Assembly (NCBI GenBank): GCA_002359075.1
Contig: DEQA01000112.1
Span: 1-9,507, forward strand
Source: Planococcaceae bacterium UBA3378
GTDB taxonomy: Bacteria; Bacillota; Bacilli; Bacillales_A; Planococcaceae
DNA: 9,507 nt
Reading direction: 5' to 3'
A model generated the notes under the pieces. That model was given only the letters and a program-made list of their open reading frames with translations, did no database searches and had not been told where the DNA came from. The position numbers were made by a program, and so were the translations under genes. The number at the start of each line of letters is the position of its first letter. Position 1 is the stretch's first letter. This document shows, piece after piece, positions 6,338-9,507 of the stretch.

Positions 6338-6826
6338 CTATTCAATTAAATTTTTAAAATGCAGGCGGCTGTTTAATAGGTACATGATTGGTGTACCGAT
6401 TGCCAATACGGCAAATTCACCGATTGCACAGAATAACCAAGTTTCCCAGAATGGAAGTTCCAATGCCAGATTTAATTCGAAGGCAATAATGAACATTGTG
6501 CATGTAAATAAAAACGTATTAATGATGAGCCGGGCCCATATATTTTTGACGTATTTACAAATAAGAATAAGAATGCCGAGTGTAATCATTGTATGACCGA
6601 CACCGAAAATGACATCCAAAATACCAATTGTCGAAAAGAGAGAATTGGAAATAAACACACCTAACACGACACCAACCATATAGCGCGGATTAAAAGCAAC
6701 CAAATGGTTAAACATTTCTGCAAGACGGAACTGCACCTGTCCGAAGCTGATCGCAGAAAAGACCATTGTAATTACAATATAAAGCGCAGCGATAATGGCA
6801 CTTGTCGCTAAAAACTTAACTTTCAT
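6338..6826 (-). CDS. queT: Queuosine precursor transporter, ECF-type S component (QueT family)
   Basis: A 162-residue hydrophobic membrane protein of the QueT family, the substrate-binding S component of an energy-coupling-factor importer for queuosine precursors such as preQ1. About five or six membrane helices are visible (approximately 6-28, 43-63, 68-90, 97-118 and 132-152). Family hallmarks are QFRLAEMFNHL (32-42), the Gly-rich helix VGVVLGVFISN (51-61) and LDVIFGVGHT (70-79). The shared ECF ATPase/T module would be encoded elsewhere. The ATG is preceded by AGGAGG at eight bases, embedded in a preQ1 riboswitch, which independently supports the substrate. It is a single-gene unit with its own promoter and terminator, and seems unrelated to tryptophan apart from its position. 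Family assignment is confident; exact substrate rests on the riboswitch and family knowledge. Confidence 0.93.
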   Translation of the reverse strand: MKVKFLATSAIIAALYIVITMVFSAISFGQVQFRLAEMFNHLVAFNPRYMVGVVLGVFISNSLFSTIGILDVIFGVGHTMITLGILILICKYVKNIWARLIINTFLFTCTMFIIAFELNLALELPFWETWLFCAIGEFAVLAIGTPIMYLLNSRLHFKNLIE

Positions 6827-6834
6827 ATGAAATT

Positions 6835-6875
6835 CCTCCTAGTTTTTTTAGCGTGGGATGGTTGCGAACCACGTG
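6835..6875 (-). promoter_or_regulatory. Class I preQ1 riboswitch in the queT leader
   Basis: On the minus strand P1 is formed by CGTGG (6873-6869) and CCACG (6856-6852). The loop between them starts TTCGCAACC, and after P1 comes the A-rich tail CTAAAAAAACTAGGAGG. This fits the small preQ1-I aptamer, whose tail docks in the P1 groove and forms a pseudoknot with the loop. The tail ends in the queT Shine-Dalgarno AGGAGG (6840-6835), so ligand binding should hide it and block translation. No terminator hairpin is present, which favours translational control. Confidence 0.93.
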
Positions 6876-6893
6876 TTTTTAGCACAGAGTAAT

Positions 6894-6922
6894 ATTTTAA
6901 TATAGGGAAGAGAAGGCGTCAA
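6894..6922 (-). promoter_or_regulatory. Sigma-A promoter of queT
   Basis: Minus strand -35 TTGACG (6922-6917) and -10 TAAAAT (6899-6894) are 17 bases apart. The start point near 6887 lies a few bases before the preQ1 aptamer, as is typical of these short leaders. Confidence 0.85.
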
Positions 6923-6959
6923 ATTTTATAGATAAAAAGAAAGAGATGTTTATATTATA

Positions 6960-6974
6960 AATTTTTAGAAAATT
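6960..6974. promoter_or_regulatory. CodY-like box at the upstream importer promoter
   Basis: AATTTTTAGAAAATT matches the CodY consensus AATTTTCWGAAAATT at 14 of 15 positions (T for C at position 7). Its last two bases are the first two of the -35 box at 6973, so bound CodY would cover the promoter. The match is seen; binding is inferred. Confidence 0.68.
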
Positions 6975-7001
6975 GACATAACGGTAGTTGTAGTATGTAA
7001 T
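6973..7001 (+). promoter_or_regulatory. Upstream sigma-A promoter (P1) of the trpXYZ-type operon
   Basis: A consensus -35 TTGACA (6973-6978) and a -10 TGTAAT (6996-7001) are spaced by 17 bases. A transcript from here would start near 7008 and carry a leader of about 195 bases. That leader contains no T-box or other RNA element I recognise. The -10 is weaker than that of P2. Confidence 0.6.
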
Positions 7002-7072
7002 TGTCTTTTTTAATTAATTTTAAATTTAATTATCAAAAAAATGATAATGAAAACAGGAGATTAGCAGTATAT

Positions 7073-7087
7073 TTTATTCAGAAAATT
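7073..7087. promoter_or_regulatory. Second CodY-like box upstream of promoter P2
   Basis: TTTATTCAGAAAATT matches the CodY consensus at 12 of 15 positions, with the right half perfect. It ends ten bases before the -35 of P2. Weaker than the box at 6960, but a second site next to the second promoter makes chance less likely. Confidence 0.5.
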
Positions 7088-7097
7088 CCTAATGTTA

Positions 7098-7126
7098 TTG
7101 ACTATCTGACAATAAGAATGTAAGAT
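7098..7126 (+). promoter_or_regulatory. Proximal sigma-A promoter (P2) of the trpXYZ-type operon
   Basis: A -35 TTGACT (7098-7103) and a -10 TAAGAT (7121-7126) lie 17 bases apart, giving a start near 7133 and a 5' untranslated region of about 70 bases. The trpX-like ATG follows AGGGGGA (7188-7194) by seven bases. The leader is too short for a T-box. Confidence 0.82.
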
Positions 7127-7201
7127 AGCGATACATTCACACTTTGGCAAGTTGAATCGATAAAGCATAAAATAGAGAAATCGTTCTAGGGGGACTTAAG
7201 A

Positions 7202-8209
7202 ATGGCATTTACATTAAAGAAAGTTTCATTTTTATCGGCAGCAGCGCTTACTTTCATGCTGGCTGGATGTGGCAGTGACTCAGATTCGTCAGGTGATAAG
7301 GAAAAAACCGGAGCTTCTAATGGGGAAAAAGACACATATGTGATCGGTGTGACTCAAATCGTGGAGCATCCTTCACTTGATGCGGCATATGAAGGTTTTC
7401 AAAAAGCCCTTGAAGATGCAGGGCTTGATGTAGAATATAACTTTAATACGGCTAACGGTGATAATAGCGCCAATATGTCGATTGCCCAAAAGCTGGTAAG
7501 TGATAATGTGGATCTGATTTTCGCTAATTCGACGGGTTCTGCACAAGCTGCCAAATCCGCAACAGCGGATATTCCGATCGTTTTCACATCAGTTACAGAT
7601 GCAGTCGGGGCACAATTAGTAGCTTCGATGGAATCACCGGGGGAAAATGTAACAGGAACAGTGGACCTGCATCCAGATACGATTGCCAATACAGTAGCAT
7701 TCCTGAAGAATGAGCTTGGGGCAAAAAGCGTTGGAACGGTATATAACACAGGTGAGCAAAACTCCACTGTACAAATAGAGCAGGTAAAAGCAGCCCTTGA
7801 AGCACAAGGTATTAAATTAGTAGAAGCGGCTGTCTCAACGTCGGCAGAAGTAAAGCAGGCAACAGAATCATTACTTGGTAAAGTTGATTCCTTATATATC
7901 ATTACAGACAATACAGTTGTATCAGCACTTGAATCGGTAATCGATGTGGCCAATGCTAATAAATTGCCGTTAATGGTAGGGGAAATGGATTCTGTAGCAC
8001 GCGGCGGTTTAGGCGCCTACGGATTTGAATATTATGATATCGGCTACGAAGCAGGGGAAAAAGCGGTACAAATCCTGAAAGAAGGAAAATCGCCAGGGGA
8101 AATCCCGGCTACGTACCCGGGGAATTTGAAATTAATGATCAATAAAGCGGCAGCAGATAATCTGGGTCTTGAAGTGAAAGAATCTTGGAATGCAGAGATT
8201 AGTGAATAA
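7202..8209 (+). CDS. trpX: ABC transporter substrate-binding lipoprotein, TrpX-like
   Basis: A 335-residue extracytoplasmic solute receptor of the ABC_sub_bind family (PF04392), tethered to the outer face of the membrane. The N-terminus has a lysine pair and hydrophobic stretch followed by the lipobox LAGC (20-23) with C23 as the lipidated residue, then a Ser/Asp-rich linker (24-45). The mature domain starts with YVIGVTQIVEHPSLDAAYEG and continues with LIFANSTGSAQAA and PIVFTSVTDAVGAQLV, the pattern of the streptococcal tryptophan-binding TrpX. The second lobe carries VGTVYNTGEQNS, LYIITDNTVVSALESV and GLGAYGFEYYDIGYEAG. It is the first gene of the importer operon and sits opposite the trp operon, which supports tryptophan or another aromatic ligand. 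The substrate is inferred; the receptor family is certain. Confidence 0.87.
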   Translation: MAFTLKKVSFLSAAALTFMLAGCGSDSDSSGDKEKTGASNGEKDTYVIGVTQIVEHPSLDAAYEGFQKALEDAGLDVEYNFNTANGDNSANMSIAQKLVSDNVDLIFANSTGSAQAAKSATADIPIVFTSVTDAVGAQLVASMESPGENVTGTVDLHPDTIANTVAFLKNELGAKSVGTVYNTGEQNSTVQIEQVKAALEAQGIKLVEAAVSTSAEVKQATESLLGKVDSLYIITDNTVVSALESVIDVANANKLPLMVGEMDSVARGGLGAYGFEYYDIGYEAGEKAVQILKEGKSPGEIPATYPGNLKLMINKAAADNLGLEVKESWNAEISE

Positions 8210-8229
8210 TAAACAGGAGATGATTCAAT

Positions 8230-9264
8230 ATGTTAGCTCTATTCGGTTCTGTTGAGCAAGGAATCATCTATGCAATTATGGCGCTCGGCGTATATCTTAC
8301 ATTCCGGGTGCTGGATTTTCCGGATTTAACGGTTGATGGCAGTTTTGTGACAGGAGGGGCCACAGCGGCGATGATGATCGTGCTTGGCTACAACCCGATT
8401 ATTGCTACATTAGCCGCGATAGCAGCTGGATTTATTGCAGGATGTATGACAGGACTTTTACACACAAAAGGAAAAATAAATCCGTTATTGTCCGGGATCT
8501 TAATGATGATTGCATTGTATTCCATCAATTTGCGGATTATGGGGATGACAAGAGAAGGCGGTACCGGTGTGTCGAATGTGCCGCTGCTAAATACGGATAC
8601 GATCTTTTCGATGTTCCAAGGCTTCTGGAGCGGGTTGGGTATTGATGATGCCATCAACAATATGCTTCGGGAAATGGGACTGGAGATGCTGCCTGCAACA
8701 TATGGAACTGTGTTAGTAGTTCTTATTATTACGATAATCATTAAGCTCATGGCAGACTGGTTCTTAAAGACAGAAGTCGGTCTGGCAATCCGAGCTACAG
8801 GCGATAATAAACGAATGATCCGCAGCTTTTCTGCTAATACAGATAGACTGATTATTTTAGGGCTGGGCCTGTCGAATGCGATGGTCGCGTTAGCCGGGGC
8901 ACTCATTGCCCAGTACTCAAAATTTTCGGATATTCAGATGGGTGTCGGGATGATTGTGATTGGGCTTGCTTCAGTTATTATCGGAGAAGCAATCTTCGGA
9001 ACGAAAACAATTATGCGTACGACATTTGCTGTTGTGACGGGTGCTATTATTTATCGTATTATTTATGCGCTTGCCCTCCGTGTCGATTTCCTGGATACAG
9101 GGGATATGAAGCTCATTACAGCATGTATCGTTATTTTGGCATTAGTAATACCGCAAATGCTGGATAAACAAAAAGAGAAAAAACGTAAGGCAAAGCGTAT
9201 GGCTGAACGCAGTGCAGCACCTTTGCCGGCGTCTGTAGAGCAAGGAGGAAATCCGCTTGCTTAA
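8230..9264 (+). CDS. trpY: ABC transporter permease, TrpY-like
   Basis: The membrane subunit of the importer, 344 residues, of the BPD_transp_2 type (branched-chain amino acid/sugar permease fold). About eight or nine hydrophobic helices are visible, for example near 8-28, 56-78, 86-104, 157-178, 205-227, 236-256, 263-283 and 293-311. Family landmarks are YLTFRVLDFPDLTVDGSF (22-39), NPLLSGILMMIALYSINLRI (84-103) and the cytoplasmic coupling loop VGLAIRATGDN (183-193), which should contact the ATPase. After the last helix there is a charged Lys/Arg-rich tail (312-344), expected inside the cell. It starts 20 bases after the trpX stop with CAGGAGA nine bases before the ATG, and overlaps the ATPase gene by eight bases. 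Substrate as for trpX is inferred. Confidence 0.87.
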   Translation: MLALFGSVEQGIIYAIMALGVYLTFRVLDFPDLTVDGSFVTGGATAAMMIVLGYNPIIATLAAIAAGFIAGCMTGLLHTKGKINPLLSGILMMIALYSINLRIMGMTREGGTGVSNVPLLNTDTIFSMFQGFWSGLGIDDAINNMLREMGLEMLPATYGTVLVVLIITIIIKLMADWFLKTEVGLAIRATGDNKRMIRSFSANTDRLIILGLGLSNAMVALAGALIAQYSKFSDIQMGVGMIVIGLASVIIGEAIFGTKTIMRTTFAVVTGAIIYRIIYALALRVDFLDTGDMKLITACIVILALVIPQMLDKQKEKKRKAKRMAERSAAPLPASVEQGGNPLA

Positions 9265-9507
9265 ACTAGAGAGAATCAACAAAATCTTTAATGAGGGTAC
9301 CCCGGATGAAAAGGTTGCCCTGGACAATATTAATCTTCGGCTGGCACCAGGTGATTTTGTGACAATCATCGGAAGCAACGGGGCCGGAAAATCGACGATG
9401 ATGAATATGATTTCCGGTGCCCTTACACCGGACTTTGGCTCGGTTACGCTTGACAGTAAGGAGGTAACACGTCTTCCGGAGTATAAGCGTGCGCACTTTA
9501 TCGGCCG
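9257..9507 (+). CDS. trpZ: ABC transporter ATP-binding protein, TrpZ-like, partial at window edge
   Basis: The first 83 codons of the importer's cytoplasmic ATPase are present; the frame stays open to the window end. Translation from a TTG at 9257 gives MLKLERINKIFNEGTPDEK, the usual start of this family (COG1101-like). AAGGAGG (9242-9248) lies eight bases upstream, which is why I chose TTG; there is no ATG nearby in frame. The Walker A motif GSNGAGKST is at residues 39-47, and the segment IISGAL-like MISGALTPDFGSV follows. Walker B, the signature motif and the switch histidine lie beyond the window. It overlaps the end of trpY by eight bases in another frame, so translation is probably coupled. 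Confidence 0.88.
   Translation, partial: MLKLERINKIFNEGTPDEKVALDNINLRLAPGDFVTIIGSNGAGKSTMMNMISGALTPDFGSVTLDSKEVTRLPEYKRAHFIG

Noticed and set aside
7029..7048. Inverted repeat ATTATC-8-GATAAT, considered as a Fur-type operator or terminator
   Set aside because: Arms are six AT-rich base pairs with an 8-base A-rich spacer, which does not fit the Fur 7-1-7 pattern and is too weak for a terminator.
7399..7953. A 184-codon minus-strand open frame inside the lipoprotein gene
   Set aside because: It is the antisense shadow of trpX, which has signal peptide, lipobox and family motifs; the antisense product is compositionally odd (rich in Ser, Thr and Ala) and lacks a start signal.
8388..8906. A 172-codon minus-strand open frame inside the permease gene
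   Set aside because: It is a shadow of the hydrophobic trpY frame with no ribosome binding site or recognisable family.
1..9507. CRISPR arrays, insertion sequences, tRNA or rRNA genes, phage attachment sites
   Set aside because: No spaced direct repeats, transposase motifs, terminal inverted repeats or tRNA/rRNA-like sequences were seen; the window reads as ordinary chromosomal metabolism and transport genes.

Overview
The window looks like chromosomal DNA of a low-to-mid GC Gram-positive bacterium of the order Bacillales. A Planococcaceae-type organism (Lysinibacillus/Solibacillus/Sporosarcina-like) is my guess, not a proof. Reasons: sigma-A type promoters with TTGACN-17-TANAAT spacing, strong AGGAGG ribosome binding sites, a tRNA-Trp T-box leader in front of trp genes without trpG, a class I preQ1 riboswitch in front of queT, and near-consensus CodY boxes.

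Layout. Positions 1-5890, minus strand: a tightly packed tryptophan operon in the order trpE-trpD-trpC-trpF-trpB-trpA, followed by a second trpB-like gene cut by the window edge. Junctions are overlapping or only a few bases apart, so the genes are probably translationally coupled. Positions 5915-6264, minus strand: the operon's control region, with a sigma-A promoter, a CodY-like palindrome next to the -35 box, and a T-box leader with UGG (Trp) specifier, antiterminator and 15-bp terminator. Positions 6291-6826, minus strand: queT (queuosine precursor transporter S component) with its own terminator; its promoter and preQ1 riboswitch lie at 6835-6922. Positions 6923-7201: AT-rich intergenic DNA with two plus-strand promoters, each with a CodY-like box at or just upstream of its -35. 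Positions 7202-9507, plus strand: an ABC importer operon of the TrpXYZ type (lipoprotein, permease, and the start of the ATPase).

How it works together. The minus-strand operon would make tryptophan from chorismate and switch on when tRNA-Trp is uncharged; the divergent importer would bring in tryptophan or a related aromatic compound. CodY-like sites near both promoter regions suggest shared repression in nutrient-rich cells.

The main anomaly is trpE. It is an intact, well-placed reading frame, but it encodes a 393-residue protein lacking about 50 residues of the catalytic core (the LVDLARND region and the HVMH histidine). It also differs at most other active-site motifs, while the N-terminal LLES tryptophan-feedback motif is kept. 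It is predicted to be catalytically dead or to have a changed function. With an extra trpB and a neighbouring importer, the locus may be shifting from full synthesis toward salvage of indole, anthranilate or tryptophan; that is inference.
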